From Methanocellales archaeon (GTDB taxonomy: Archaea > Halobacteriota > UBA148): a stretch of 40,073 nt of DNA. Made by a program: the position numbers and the translations under genes. The DNA lies in the NCBI GenBank assembly GCA_030019435.1, contig JASEEV010000001.1:92064-132136 (forward strand). The letters run 5' to 3'. Positions 15,273-25,301 of this stretch are shown here, piece after piece; position 1 is the first letter of the stretch, and each line of letters opens with the position of its first letter. The notes beneath the pieces are model-generated. The model saw only the letters and a program-made list of their open reading frames with translations, had not been told where the DNA came from and searched no databases.

Positions 15273-15812
15273 ATGAAAGAAATACGAATACATGGACGGG
15301 GCGGGCAAGGAGTCGTTACGAGTGCTGAATTGCTCGCCATAGCAGCTTTTGAGGATGGAAAATTTAGTCAGGCATTCCCATTTTTTGGCTTTGAACGAAG
15401 GGGGGCACCGATCGTGTCTTTTGTAAGAATAAGTGACTCTCCCATACGATTGAGAAGTCATATCTACAATCCAGACTATTTGATCGTCCAGGATCCAACG
15501 CTGGTCGGTGTAGTGGAGGTCACATCTGGTGTGAGACCAGATGGCATGGTGATCGTCAACACCGAGAAAGAGCCAGAAAAACTGGAACTGGAAGCTGAAG
15601 CCCAGGTAAGGACGATTAATGCAACGAAGATCGCAATGGACGTCCTGGGGCGCCCAATCATGAACACTGCGTTAATTGGCGCTTTTGCGAGAGCGACCGG
15701 GGAAATATCCGTAGAATCGATCAAACATGCTGTGATGAACCGTTTTCCGGGTGAGATGGGAGAGAAGAATGCAGAAGCAGTACAAAAAGCCTATGACATG
15801 ATGAGAGGATAA
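15273..15812 (+). CDS. porC: Pyruvate:ferredoxin oxidoreductase gamma subunit PorC
   Basis: A 179-residue protein with the gamma-domain signature '[19 protein letters not shown]' and '[20 protein letters not shown]' (residues 4-52). It is the first gene of a por operon in the order gamma-delta-alpha-beta that interconverts pyruvate and acetyl-CoA with ferredoxin. GAGGAG precedes the ATG. A 2-oxoacid specificity other than pyruvate is possible, but the four-subunit order and delta subunit type favour pyruvate synthase. Confidence 0.92.
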   Translation: MKEIRIHGRGGQGVVTSAELLAIAAFEDGKFSQAFPFFGFERRGAPIVSFVRISDSPIRLRSHIYNPDYLIVQDPTLVGVVEVTSGVRPDGMVIVNTEKEPEKLELEAEAQVRTINATKIAMDVLGRPIMNTALIGAFARATGEISVESIKHAVMNRFPGEMGEKNAEAVQKAYDMMRG

Positions 15813-15813
15813 G

Positions 15814-16071
15814 ATGAAACTGAGCATTGGTGCCGTGACAGAGCCTGGAAGCACACGGATTAACAAAACCGGGTCATGGCGAACGTTCAAGCCGATCATC
15901 GATGTAGAAGCATGCGTCGGTTGCGGAATGTGCAGCATGTTCTGCCCAGAGGGCGTGGTATATGAAGTAGAGGATAAGTACACCATAGACTATGACTATT
16001 GTAAGGGGTGCGGGGTCTGTGCGCATGAATGTCCTTCTGGGGCTATAGAGATGGTCATCGAGGAGAAGTGA
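15814..16071 (+). CDS. porD: Pyruvate:ferredoxin oxidoreductase delta subunit PorD (2[4Fe-4S] ferredoxin)
   Basis: An 85-residue ferredoxin-like subunit with two full CX2CX2CX3C motifs: 'CVGCGMCSMFCP' and 'CKGCGVCAHECP'. The N-terminal 'GSTRINKTGSWRTFKPIID' is characteristic of PorD. It carries electrons from the TPP site to external ferredoxin. The gene starts 1 base after porC. Confidence 0.94.
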   Translation: MKLSIGAVTEPGSTRINKTGSWRTFKPIIDVEACVGCGMCSMFCPEGVVYEVEDKYTIDYDYCKGCGVCAHECPSGAIEMVIEEK

Positions 16072-16076
16072 TTTTC

Positions 16077-17249
16077 ATGAAGATCATGGAGGGCTCACAT
16101 GCCGTGGCAGAGGCCGTCAAAGCCTGCAGACCACATGTCATCTCCGCCTATCCAATCACGCCCCAAACGCACATCGTCGAAGAGATATCACGGATGGTGG
16201 CAGATGGAGAGCTCGCTTGTGAGTATATCAGGGTTGAGTCAGAACATTCTGCAATGTCTGTTTGTGTCGGAGCTAGCGCAACTGGTGCAAGGACGTACAC
16301 CGCCACCACATCACAAGGAATGGCTCTGATGCACGAGGTGCTGTTCAATGCAGCTGGACTGCGACTCCCGATCGTGATGACTGCTGTGAATAGAGCGTTG
16401 TCTGCACCGATCAACATCTGGGATGATCAGCAAGATGCGATCTCCCAAAGAGACACGGGATGGATTCAGCTTCATGCAGAAGATTCCCAAGAGGCAAGCG
16501 ATATGATCATACAAGCGTACAGGATTGCTGAAGACCACGACGTTCTCCTGCCAGTAATGATCGGGATGGATGGCTTCATTCTGACGCATGTGTATGAGCC
16601 GGTTGAGCTATGCCCCCAAGAAAAAGTGGACGAGTTCTTGCCTTTGTATGAGCCCACCCAGTATCTAACACCAAAGAATCCCTTAACGTTTGGTCCAATC
16701 GTGGACCCGAGCATGTACATGGAGTTTCGCTACATGATTCATGAGGCCATGGGTCGCGCAAAGAAAAAGATCATGAATGTAGCAAGCGAGTTTCGTGATA
16801 AATTTGGGCGCTACTATGGCGGGTTGATCGATACCTATGAGGCGGAGGATGCGGAGGTGCTCATACTAGCAATGGGCTCCGTCATAGGAACGATCAAGGA
16901 TGCAATCGATGAGTTACGTGCAGATGGAAAAAAAGTAGGACTCGTAAAAGTTCGATGTTACAGACCATTCCCAGCAGAGGCGATATTAGAAGCGGCGAAA
17001 GATGCGAAGGCAATCGCCGTGCTGGACAAAAACATCTCGTTAGGACATGAAGGTGCCCTATATACGGATGTTAAGTCTGTCCTCTATAACAAGGGTCCTC
17101 TTGCACTGGGATTCATCCTTGGACTGGGTGGAAGAGACATCACGAAGAGCACGATCGAGAACATCGTCGCGAAAGCACAGAAAGCGATCGAATCCGGGAG
17201 AGTTGAGGAGGAAAGCGAGTTCGTTGATCTAGATCAGGAGGTACTATAA
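16077..17249 (+). CDS. porA: Pyruvate:ferredoxin oxidoreductase alpha subunit PorA
   Basis: A 390-residue subunit with '[32 protein letters not shown]' at the N-terminus, '[33 protein letters not shown]' (the pyrimidine-binding domain, residues about 45-80) and the C-terminal transketolase-like part '[13 protein letters not shown]' and '[19 protein letters not shown]'. ATG 16077 lies 5 bases after the porD stop with GAGGAGAAG upstream. It joins PorB at the TPP active site. Confidence 0.94.
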   Translation: MKIMEGSHAVAEAVKACRPHVISAYPITPQTHIVEEISRMVADGELACEYIRVESEHSAMSVCVGASATGARTYTATTSQGMALMHEVLFNAAGLRLPIVMTAVNRALSAPINIWDDQQDAISQRDTGWIQLHAEDSQEASDMIIQAYRIAEDHDVLLPVMIGMDGFILTHVYEPVELCPQEKVDEFLPLYEPTQYLTPKNPLTFGPIVDPSMYMEFRYMIHEAMGRAKKKIMNVASEFRDKFGRYYGGLIDTYEAEDAEVLILAMGSVIGTIKDAIDELRADGKKVGLVKVRCYRPFPAEAILEAAKDAKAIAVLDKNISLGHEGALYTDVKSVLYNKGPLALGFILGLGGRDITKSTIENIVAKAQKAIESGRVEEESEFVDLDQEVL

Positions 17250-17250
17250 G

Positions 17251-18126
17251 ATGGAGGAATTGTTTGCACCTGGTCACAGAGGATGTGCGGGATGTGGAGC
17301 GGCCATAGCCGCACGATTGATTCTTAAAGGAGCAGGAAAAGACATCATTGCGGTCTCACCAACCGGCTGCCTAGAGGTCATTTCATCACCTTACCCGCAG
17401 TCATCATGGGGAGTTCCATGGATCCACTCGCTATTTGAGAATGCGGCGGCGGTTGCCTCTGGAGTTGAGGCAGCGCTAAGAGCTCTTGGGCGAGAGGACG
17501 AGGCTAAAGTGCTTGCAATAGCTGGAGATGGCGGCACCATTGATATTGGATTCGGGGTGCTCTCTGGAATGCTCGAACGAGGACATGATGTGACATACAT
17601 ATGTTATGACAATGAAGCATATATGAACACTGGCATCCAGCGCAGTGGTTCGACGCCATATGGTGCATCCACCACAACAAGTCCTGCAGGAAAGATCTCA
17701 TTCGGTGAGGACAGACCAAAGAAAAATGCACCTGCAATAGCTGCTGCTCATGGAATCCCATATGTTGCAACCGCCTCAATCGCATACCCAAAAGATGTGA
17801 TCAAAAAGGTGAAGAAGGCAGTCGAGATTGAGGGTCCAAAGTACCTGCAGATACATGCGCCATGTTGTACTGGATGGGGATTTGACTCCAGTAGGACGAT
17901 AGAAATCGGTAGACTTGCGGTCGAAACAGCACTGTTCCCAATATATGAAATGCAAAATGGAAAGATCACTTCGGTCAAGAAGATCAAGCGAAAACCCGTT
18001 GAGGAATACCTAAAGGTGCAGCGCCGATTTAGGCATTTGTTCGAAAAGGAAGGCGGAGAAGAGGAGATAAAGAAGATCCAGGAGATCGCGGATGGAAATG
18101 CAGAGCAATTTGGGTTGGATTTGTGA
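17251..18126 (+). CDS. porB: Pyruvate:ferredoxin oxidoreductase beta subunit PorB (TPP-binding)
   Basis: The 291-residue subunit carries '[17 protein letters not shown]' with two cysteines of its [4Fe-4S] cluster, the TPP motif '[37 protein letters not shown]' (GDG...N, residues about 92-128), and '[11 protein letters not shown]'. The gene starts 1 base after porA and its stop overlaps the purO start. Confidence 0.95.
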   Translation: MEELFAPGHRGCAGCGAAIAARLILKGAGKDIIAVSPTGCLEVISSPYPQSSWGVPWIHSLFENAAAVASGVEAALRALGREDEAKVLAIAGDGGTIDIGFGVLSGMLERGHDVTYICYDNEAYMNTGIQRSGSTPYGASTTTSPAGKISFGEDRPKKNAPAIAAAHGIPYVATASIAYPKDVIKKVKKAVEIEGPKYLQIHAPCCTGWGFDSSRTIEIGRLAVETALFPIYEMQNGKITSVKKIKRKPVEEYLKVQRRFRHLFEKEGGEEEIKKIQEIADGNAEQFGLDL

Positions 18127-18719
18127 TGTATGTTGGAAGAATGGTCGTAATAGGATACTCTGATGGCATGCCCTTTGCAGGGTATCGATTATCCTCTCGC
18201 TCCTTTCCGAATCGGATAGCTGTGACAAAATGTGATGCCGTGCTCATCGCCCCGAAGGATCCAGCAGACCTGTCCAAGAGCCCATATATTTCATATAATT
18301 GCATCAAAGTGATTGGAGATAGTGCAATCGTCGCAAATGGATCACACACAGAACCCATAGCAGAAAAAATGTACTTGGGATATCCACCAAGAGATGCCCT
18401 AGCGCTCACGCTTTTAGCGATGGACTATGAAAAAGACCAATACAAAACGCCAAGAATTGCAGGCGTTATTCACAAAACTGGAAAAGGGCACTTAGGCATC
18501 GTCCAAGCAGATGGTATGAACGTCAAGGAGTTTGAGCTTGAAGAAGGGGCATTCTTCATCGCAACATACGAGAAGACCGATTTTGAGCGATTGAATATAA
18601 AGGGATCAACTGCGACTGAGATAGCCAAGTACATGTTTGAGTTGGATTTCGAGCATCCGGTATGTGCAGCTGTAGCTATATGGAAAAATAAATTTGAGTT
18701 AGGCGTGTACAATGGCTAA
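18126..18719 (+). CDS. purO: IMP cyclohydrolase, archaeal type PurO
   Basis: The 197-residue protein begins '[14 protein letters not shown]' and contains 'YRLSSRSFPNR', 'IVANGSHTEPIAEK' and 'YPPRDALALTLLAMDYEKDQ', all characteristic of archaeal PurO, which closes FAICAR to IMP in the last step of de novo purine synthesis. The ATG at 18126 overlaps the porB stop by one base, and its 3' end overlaps pyrF by 8 bases, so a carbon-to-nucleotide operon is likely. Confidence 0.9.
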   Translation: MYVGRMVVIGYSDGMPFAGYRLSSRSFPNRIAVTKCDAVLIAPKDPADLSKSPYISYNCIKVIGDSAIVANGSHTEPIAEKMYLGYPPRDALALTLLAMDYEKDQYKTPRIAGVIHKTGKGHLGIVQADGMNVKEFELEEGAFFIATYEKTDFERLNIKGSTATEIAKYMFELDFEHPVCAAVAIWKNKFELGVYNG

Positions 18720-19527
18720 CATGAACTTCATCGATAAGTTGAGCAGCGCATCGAAGAGAAACGATTCTCTCCTCTGCGTAGGTCTGGACCCTGACATGGG
18801 TAAAATTCCCTTGCATGCTGCTAAAGATCCGATCTTTGAGTTCAATAAACGGATCGTTGATGCGACCAGTGATTTGGTGATCGCATATAAACCGAATCTT
18901 GCATTTTACGAGGCCCTGGGATTGGATGGTATGAGATCCTTGATGAAAACGGTGGAATATATATCAGATGTTCCGGTCATCGCTGATGCCAAGAGAGGAG
19001 ACGTTGACCATGCAACAAAGGCCTATGCTAAGGCGGTGTTCGATGTGTTTCGCTTTGATGCGGTCACGGTGAACCCATATATGGGCATTGATTCAGTCAA
19101 GCCATTCTTGGATTATGTAGAAAAGGGCGTGTTCATCCTGTGCAGAACGTCCAATCCTGGTGCAAAAAATTTCCAAGATCTTTACTGTAAAAAATTCCTA
19201 TATGAGATCGTGGCTGAACGTGTGGTGGACTGGAACGTACACAAAAACTGCGGAGTTGTTGCTGGTGCAACCTATCCAGAGGAACTGAAAAAGATCAGAG
19301 CTATAGTGGGAGAAGACGTTCCGATATTGATACCTGGCATAGGTGCACAAAGTGGTGATCTGGAAAAGGCTGTAAAGTTTGGCACCAACTCATCGGGGAA
19401 TATGGCCATTATCAGCTCATCTAGGAGCATCATATATGCTGGCAAAGGAAAGGACTTTGACAAAAAGGCTAGGGATGTTGCCCTCTCTCTAAGAGATAAG
19501 ATAAACCAGTTTAGACATGAGATTTGA
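18712..19527 (+). CDS. pyrF: Orotidine-5'-phosphate decarboxylase, subfamily 2
   Basis: It decarboxylates OMP to UMP. The 271-residue protein shows 'LCVGLDPDMGKIP', 'YKPNLAFYEALG', the catalytic 'VIADAKRGDVDHATKAYA', 'DAVTVNPYMGIDSVKPFL' and 'VFILCRTSNPGAKNFQ'. These features define the longer subfamily 2 (TIGR02127), found mainly in bacteria, whereas archaeal enzymes are usually about 210-230 residues (subfamily 1). It overlaps purO by 8 bases. Confidence 0.92.
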   Translation: MANMNFIDKLSSASKRNDSLLCVGLDPDMGKIPLHAAKDPIFEFNKRIVDATSDLVIAYKPNLAFYEALGLDGMRSLMKTVEYISDVPVIADAKRGDVDHATKAYAKAVFDVFRFDAVTVNPYMGIDSVKPFLDYVEKGVFILCRTSNPGAKNFQDLYCKKFLYEIVAERVVDWNVHKNCGVVAGATYPEELKKIRAIVGEDVPILIPGIGAQSGDLEKAVKFGTNSSGNMAIISSSRSIIYAGKGKDFDKKARDVALSLRDKINQFRHEI

Positions 19528-19539
19528 GCTAGCTTCGGC

Positions 19540-19570
19540 GCAAGCAGGAAACTTTGGATGCTTGCTTTTT
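19540..19570 (+). terminator. Terminator hairpin after pyrF
   Basis: Inverted repeat GCAAGCA/TGCTTGC (19540-19546 and 19559-19565) followed by TTTTT, 13 bases after the pyrF stop. The 166-base spacer to thrC also holds an exact tandem repeat of TTTTGTTACA at 19644-19663. Confidence 0.55.
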
Positions 19571-19693
19571 GGTTGCCCCTTGCCTGCGCTCGATTTATCA
19601 AAACTGGAAAATTTTAAACTAAGCAGAGTAAAAAGCGCAAAGTTTTTGTTACATTTTGTTACATGGAGCTTCTTGAGAGCTGAGAATTAGAAT

Positions 19694-20908
19694 TTATTTA
19701 GAAATACTTTTAGACAATACCCTTTTTATCGCCTCTATGTCCGCCTCGACTTCTATCGGCGCACCACAAACACTTATCACTTCCTCTGGATCTTTCAACA
19801 GATGTCCAGTGGTGACACAGACAACGCGCTCATCCTGCTCAATCACACCTTGCTCCCTCAGTTTTTGAAGGCCTGCAATCGATGCTGCGCTGGCTGGCTC
19901 CACACCAATGCCCTCTAATCGTGCGAGACTTTTTTGTGCATCGATGATCTCGTCGTCTGATACCTTTTCCGCTATGCCCTCAGAATCGTAGATTGCATGC
20001 AGCGCTTTCGGCGCGTTCACGGGATCCCCTATTCTGATCGCAGAGGCAATGGTCTCTGGATTTTTCTCAGGGATGATTTCCCTAGCGCCTCTCCTAAAAG
20101 CATTAACGATCGGGCATGCGCCCTCTGCTTGGATGCCCGTCATCTTAGGAATTTCTTCGATGATGGCGAATCGTTTGAACTCAGAGAAACCCTTGTAGAT
20201 GGCGGAAATGTTACCAGCGTTACCTACTGGCAGAACGATCCTATCTGGCGATTCCCAACCCAATTGGTCTATGATCTCAAAGCCGATCGTCTTCTGTCCT
20301 TCTAGCCGGAAAGGATTGATCGAGTTAAGCAAATAAAATTCCTCTCGGTCACATAATTCGCGCACTAATCTAAATGCATCGTCGAAGTTGCCCCTGATAG
20401 CAAGCACTTTAGCGCCGTGCATCAACGCCTGCGCAACTTTCCCCATCGCCACTTTGCCCTCTGGGAGCAGTACCACAGCAGAAATGCCAGCTTTTGCAGC
20501 ATAGATCGCCAAGGAAGCAGAGGTATTGCCAGTGGATGCACATGCGACGGTCTTCATCCCCAGCTCGAGTGCTTTTGACACGCCAACGGTCATCCCCCTA
20601 TCCTTGAACGAGCCGGTGGGATTTAGCCCCTCATGTTTGACGTATAATTCATGAATGCCAATTTGTTTCGCAAGCCTGTCGCACCTATATAGGGGGGTGC
20701 CTCCCTCTTTTATGGATACTGGCTCCCTCTTGATAGGTAGAAGCGATGCATATTTCCATACAGATGGAGGTTGCTTTAGCTTTTGCACGCTAAGGTCGAT
20801 CTTCGAATAATCGTAGATGACATCTAAGAGTCCGCCACATCTTTTGCACGTGTAGATTATCTCTGTGTCCGGATATTCGGCTTTACATTCGATGCATTCT
20901 AGGAACAT
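19694..20908 (-). CDS. thrC: Threonine synthase
   Basis: A PLP-dependent enzyme converting O-phosphohomoserine to threonine. The 404-residue protein begins with a small zinc-ribbon-like segment (CIEC at residues 4-7 and CKRC at about 21-24), then 'EGGTPLYRCDRLA', the PLP lysine in 'NPTGSFKDRGM' (about residue 102), 'ACASTGNTSASLAIYAA' and the glycine-rich 'LPVGNAGNISAIYKG'. Its start overlaps the alaS stop by 10 bases. Confidence 0.94.
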   Translation of the reverse strand: MFLECIECKAEYPDTEIIYTCKRCGGLLDVIYDYSKIDLSVQKLKQPPSVWKYASLLPIKREPVSIKEGGTPLYRCDRLAKQIGIHELYVKHEGLNPTGSFKDRGMTVGVSKALELGMKTVACASTGNTSASLAIYAAKAGISAVVLLPEGKVAMGKVAQALMHGAKVLAIRGNFDDAFRLVRELCDREEFYLLNSINPFRLEGQKTIGFEIIDQLGWESPDRIVLPVGNAGNISAIYKGFSEFKRFAIIEEIPKMTGIQAEGACPIVNAFRRGAREIIPEKNPETIASAIRIGDPVNAPKALHAIYDSEGIAEKVSDDEIIDAQKSLARLEGIGVEPASAASIAGLQKLREQGVIEQDERVVCVTTGHLLKDPEEVISVCGAPIEVEADIEAIKRVLSKSISK

Positions 20909-23631
20909 GATTCAACCTGTTTTTTAACCAGTTCTAGACCTTTTTTCAGCGCTTGATCCAGCTTTTCTACGTCTGGACCGCCGCCTTGCGCAAGTTCTGG
21001 ACTTCCGCCCCCGCTGCCACCCACTTCCTTACACATCTCTCTTACGATGACATCAGCGTTTATACCTAGTTCCATTGCATCAGAGCCGGAAGCAGCACAA
21101 ATATATGCCCTCTTCAAATCAGCAGTTCCAAGAGTTACAACTATATCGGCATAGTTCTCTATCAAAAGCGATGCGACTTCTCTTAGTTCCTCTGCATCCG
21201 CACCAGGTAGGAGCTGTGAGACTATTCGAAATGCACCAATCCGCTCTGCATGTTCGATTAAACCTGCCTCTCGTGCCTTTGCCAATTCCCCTTTCAACCT
21301 AGCGCTCTCTTTTTTTAGCTCTTTCCATTCCTTGAAAAACTTATTTGCAGTCTTTGGAATGTTCTCTAGGGGGACGCCCCAAAGATCGGATAGCTCTCTT
21401 AGAATGGACTCTTGACGCTGTATTTCTTTCATCGCGCGTCCTCCAGAAACATACTCCAATCGCACAACACCATCTTGTATTCTCTCTGAGTTGGTGATCT
21501 TGATGAGTCCCACTTGCGATGTCCTTTTCACATGAGTCCCTCCACAGGCTTCTACATCCTCGCCAATAGCAACGATTCTCAATTCCTTCCCAGGGACCGC
21601 ACCACCTTGATATATTCTCATACCATACTTGCTTTCGGCTTCATCCCTTGGCATTTCTTTGATTCGAACTGGCATATCTTGCATCACAAGGTTGTTAGCT
21701 ATGCGCTCTATTTCCTGGATTTGTTCAAAGTTCAATGATTTGTAGTGAGTGATATCCAATCTAGCTTTTTCCACGGTTTTTTCTGCGCCAGCTTGCCATA
21801 TGTGATCCCCTAGGACTTGCCTAGCAGCATAATTAACGATATGCGTGGCAGTATGGTGCTCTGATAAGATTTTCCGTCTCTCCCAATCTATTATGCCATG
21901 AACCTGATCTTTTTTGGGGGGTTTTTCTACAACATGTATGACAACACCATTTTCCTTGATGACATCAAGAACGTTTACCCCGTCGATCATTCCCATGTCA
22001 TGTGCCTGTCCGCCACTTGTTGGGTAGAAAAGCGTTTGATCAAGCACTATCTGGGTCGGAGTAATTCTCTGCAGGACTTCTGCCCTAAATTCCCTTGAAT
22101 CTGGCTCTTCGTAGAACAGCAACTTTGTTTTTGGTATTCTTTCGATACCATAGCAGGATATTTCCCTTTTTGGCTCATATTTTTCATGTAACATCTGCAC
22201 TCTGGAGTAGAAGTCATCTGGTATTGCAATAGAGGGGTCAAATTCCCTTATGACTTCGGGCGTTACCCCCTGGGAATCATATAATTTGACCAATTTATCT
22301 ATATCGAACTTCTCCTTTCGCCCGATCATCCTTTTTACGATTTCCCTACCCCTCCTAATCGTCTCATCATATCGCTTTTTCTCGATTTCCAGTATATCAA
22401 ACAGGCTTCCATAGTCTTTGAGCTCCGTAAACCAGGCTCCAAACTCCCTGATATGAAGTTTGAACAACTGCTCCAGCTCCACATCGAGCTCATACTCCTC
22501 GATTAGAGACCAACAGCGCCTCAAGAGGTTTCTGAGATTGTACCCTCCACCTACGTTGCTTGGCAGTGCGCCGTCATGTAGTGCAACTAAGAGCGTTCTG
22601 GTATGATCTGCCAAAGCGTATAATGCCCTTGCCTTGTATATCTCTTTCTTTAGCGTGGAGAGCTCAACGCCCACGTTCTTAGCTACAGCATTCCACGTGC
22701 TCACAACATCAATTTCCTCAATGTTCAGCAGACCAGCATATCTAGCGAATTTATTCCACAACACTTTGTCTGGTCTCATAGCAGTCTGCTCATACAAGTA
22801 TCTCATGACCTTGGGGAATACGGTGTCATACGACATTGGCGTTCCCTGGGCAAACCATGACCATCTCTCCAGTCCAGCCCCCATATCGATGACTTGAGTT
22901 GAGAGCTCTTTGTAAGAGCCGTCTGGCAACAATTGATATTGAATATAAACTTGATTACCCAGCTCAAGACCCCTGGCGAAAAACTCCATGCATGGACCAA
23001 AATTTCCTCCCCCTGCCCAGACTTCCTCTTGGAAAAACAGTTCGTCGGAAGGAATTCCAAGCCCCTTTGTCAAAAACTCATGTATCTGAGTTATGCCTTC
23101 CTCTTTAAAATAGATGAATTTCTTCGGCGTGTTAAACACGTGCTGTCCGACCATTATAAAGCCAGTGTAATGTCTGCCTGTGATCCCAACGCTATCTATA
23201 TCTGGAAATCTAAGGCAAAACTGCGGCTCGAGAACAGCGTCCGCTGGTGGAGCTACTTCTCCAGAGACCACGTATGGCTGAAAGTCGTTGATACCAGCGG
23301 TCACGAAATAGAGTTGATCATACCATCTACATACAACTGGATACCTCTCCAAAGGAACATATCCCCATTCCTCAAAAATATCCACATATACATCCCAGGC
23401 TTCTTTGTAGCCGAGCTTTTTAGCGATGCTCTGATCGATGAACCGGTAACCTCCACTGCATGCAGGTTCATCGCAGAAATCCCTTTGCTGCGCACTCCAG
23501 AAACCGTTACCGCACCTCTTACACACACCCCTGGAAAAACCTAATGAGCACAGAGCGTCCGCTGGGTAAAACTTCTCATAGTTCTTAGAGAAGTGGGACT
23601 TCATTTTCCTTTTGATCTCTTTATCGTTCAT
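20899..23631 (-). CDS. alaS: Alanyl-tRNA synthetase, archaeal type
   Basis: A 910-residue enzyme with the archaeal N-terminal cysteine-rich segment ('CKRCGNGFWSAQQRDFC'), the class II catalytic core including 'WAGGGNFGPCMEFFARGLE' and 'DMGAGLERWSWFAQG', an editing domain with zinc motifs HTATH (in 'SEHHTATHIVNYAARQVLG') and CGGTH, and the C-Ala domain ending in 'GGSGGGSPELAQGGG'. Length and domain order are complete. Long opposite-strand reading frames over this gene are composition shadows. Confidence 0.96.
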   Translation of the reverse strand: MNDKEIKRKMKSHFSKNYEKFYPADALCSLGFSRGVCKRCGNGFWSAQQRDFCDEPACSGGYRFIDQSIAKKLGYKEAWDVYVDIFEEWGYVPLERYPVVCRWYDQLYFVTAGINDFQPYVVSGEVAPPADAVLEPQFCLRFPDIDSVGITGRHYTGFIMVGQHVFNTPKKFIYFKEEGITQIHEFLTKGLGIPSDELFFQEEVWAGGGNFGPCMEFFARGLELGNQVYIQYQLLPDGSYKELSTQVIDMGAGLERWSWFAQGTPMSYDTVFPKVMRYLYEQTAMRPDKVLWNKFARYAGLLNIEEIDVVSTWNAVAKNVGVELSTLKKEIYKARALYALADHTRTLLVALHDGALPSNVGGGYNLRNLLRRCWSLIEEYELDVELEQLFKLHIREFGAWFTELKDYGSLFDILEIEKKRYDETIRRGREIVKRMIGRKEKFDIDKLVKLYDSQGVTPEVIREFDPSIAIPDDFYSRVQMLHEKYEPKREISCYGIERIPKTKLLFYEEPDSREFRAEVLQRITPTQIVLDQTLFYPTSGGQAHDMGMIDGVNVLDVIKENGVVIHVVEKPPKKDQVHGIIDWERRKILSEHHTATHIVNYAARQVLGDHIWQAGAEKTVEKARLDITHYKSLNFEQIQEIERIANNLVMQDMPVRIKEMPRDEAESKYGMRIYQGGAVPGKELRIVAIGEDVEACGGTHVKRTSQVGLIKITNSERIQDGVVRLEYVSGGRAMKEIQRQESILRELSDLWGVPLENIPKTANKFFKEWKELKKESARLKGELAKAREAGLIEHAERIGAFRIVSQLLPGADAEELREVASLLIENYADIVVTLGTADLKRAYICAASGSDAMELGINADVIVREMCKEVGGSGGGSPELAQGGGPDVEKLDQALKKGLELVKKQVESCS

Positions 23632-23693
23632 ATCTGAGGATAGTATGCGCTTATGTTCAAAAAGGTATTTGTCCTACTACGTGATACAATGAG

Positions 23694-25007
23694 ATGATGA
23701 AAAAGGTGATCATCGTCGGCGCAGGGCCAGCTGGATTGTTCGCAGCGCTAGAGCTGATGGATAAAGCAGACGTGCTCGTCATAGAAAAAGGGAAGAACAT
23801 AGATGAGCGTTCTAATGAGATACAGGGGGTTGGTGGAGCAGGCGGGATATCAGATGGCAAGCTGAACCTTCATCCAAAAATAGGGGGAGATCTGACAGAA
23901 TTTGTTAGCGAGGGAAAAGCCTATGAGCTGATCGATCGCGTGGACGAGATATTCGTAAAGCATGGCGCTCCAGAGGAGGAAGAGCACCCATCGGCTGAGG
24001 AGTTGCTTCGACGCGCAGCCGCCTCTGGCATCGAGTTCCTCCCCATTAAACAAAGACACATAGGCTCAGACAAATTGCCAGCCTTGATCAACTCGATCAA
24101 AAGAGAACTGGAGAAGGGTGGGGTAAAATTCCTTTTGCAAACGATCGTCGAAGACGTTCTCGTCTCAGATGAGGGAGTAGAAGGTGTCCTTATCGAGAAG
24201 GAAAAGATCAGATCCGACTATGTCATCTTAGCGCCAGGCAGGGCAGGTTCACCTTGGCTTAGTTCTGTGATGAAAAAGCATGGAATTCCCCTCAAACATA
24301 TGCCCATAGATGTAGGCGTACGTGTAGAGGTGCCATCTATGATCTATGAAGATGTGATAGAGATCAACTGGGATCCAAAATTTAGAATGAGGGTGCCGAC
24401 ACATGACGACTTTGTCAGGACGTTCTGCACTTCACCATACGGTTTTGTGGTCCGGGATTCGTATGGAGATGCGGTCGGCGTCAACGGACATTCGATGAGG
24501 CACAAACGATCAAACAACACGAACTTTGCCTTTCTCGTACGAATTGACCTGACAGAGCCTGTAGAAGATACAACTGCATACGGATATTCGATAGCACAGC
24601 TCGCGACGACGATAGGAGGGGGAAATCCCCTTCTGCAGAGACTGGGTGATCTAAGGAGGGGGAGAAGATCGACATGGGATAGGATTGAGAGAAGCTATGT
24701 TGCGCCAACACTGAGAGATGTTACCCCTGGGGATATCTCGATGGCATTACCCTACAGGATCGTGATGGACATCATAGAGGGGCTCAACATGCTCGATCAT
24801 GTGATACCAGGCGTGGCATCCGATTCCACATTACTCTATGCACCGGAGATCAAGTTTTCTGCTATGCGCATAATCACAAAAGATGGCTTCGAAACCCCCA
24901 TCAAGGGATTATACACGGTAGGCGATGGGGCAGGTGTCAGCAGGGGCATGATGTGTGCCGCCGCTACAGGATTGATAGCAGCTGAGCATCTGGGCGCAAC
25001 GCTTTAG
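23694..25007 (+). CDS. FAD-dependent oxidoreductase (COG2509-like)
   Basis: The 437-residue protein opens with the dinucleotide-binding motif '[17 protein letters not shown]' and continues with '[13 protein letters not shown]', '[19 protein letters not shown]', '[14 protein letters not shown]' and the C-terminal FAD motif '[30 protein letters not shown]'. This is the pattern of uncharacterised FAD-dependent dehydrogenases common in archaea and anaerobes. The substrate is unknown. It is convergent with rpl12, overlapping by 4 bases, and has its own promoter region after alaS. Confidence 0.85.
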   Translation: MMKKVIIVGAGPAGLFAALELMDKADVLVIEKGKNIDERSNEIQGVGGAGGISDGKLNLHPKIGGDLTEFVSEGKAYELIDRVDEIFVKHGAPEEEEHPSAEELLRRAAASGIEFLPIKQRHIGSDKLPALINSIKRELEKGGVKFLLQTIVEDVLVSDEGVEGVLIEKEKIRSDYVILAPGRAGSPWLSSVMKKHGIPLKHMPIDVGVRVEVPSMIYEDVIEINWDPKFRMRVPTHDDFVRTFCTSPYGFVVRDSYGDAVGVNGHSMRHKRSNNTNFAFLVRIDLTEPVEDTTAYGYSIAQLATTIGGGNPLLQRLGDLRRGRRSTWDRIERSYVAPTLRDVTPGDISMALPYRIVMDIIEGLNMLDHVIPGVASDSTLLYAPEIKFSAMRIITKDGFETPIKGLYTVGDGAGVSRGMMCAAATGLIAAEHLGATL

Positions 25008-25300
25008 CCGAACAAGGCACTAAGACCTTCCATTCCCGTCTCTTCAGCCTCTTCCTTTTTCTCTTCCTTTTTCTTTTCCTCAGCCGCTGGTGCAGCCTCG
25101 ACCGGTGCAGGCGCTGTTATTGGCACAGCAGCCTGGGCAATTGCCTCCTCTATGTTGACCCCTTCAAGTGCAGCGATAAGAGCTTTTACCCGCGATGCAT
25201 CAGCATTGATTCCCGCTGCTTTTAGCACCGCAGTTATGTTTTTTTCCGTGATCTTTTTTCCAGAATTATGCAACAATAGTGCTGCATATACATATTCCAT
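25004..25300 (-). CDS. rpl12: Ribosomal protein L12 (P1, aP1)
   Basis: 98 residues: N-terminal helical dimerisation domain '[30 protein letters not shown]', an alanine/proline hinge, a lysine/glutamate-rich stretch and the conserved '[10 protein letters not shown]' tail that binds translation factors. The ATG at 25300 has AAGGTG upstream; an in-frame GTG at 25309 would overlap rpl10. Confidence 0.95.
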   Translation of the reverse strand: MEYVYAALLLHNSGKKITEKNITAVLKAAGINADASRVKALIAALEGVNIEEAIAQAAVPITAPAPVEAAPAAEEKKKEEKKEEAEETGMEGLSALFG

Positions 25301-25301
25301 A

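Noticed and set aside
19644-19663. Exact tandem repeat TTTTGTTACA x2
   Set aside because: Only two copies in an AT-rich spacer; could be chance and no partner site was found.
22933-23544. A 203-codon open frame on the plus strand opposite alaS
   Set aside because: It lies wholly antisense to the catalytic core of AlaRS, has no ribosome-binding site and no recognisable motif; it is a shadow of the real gene.
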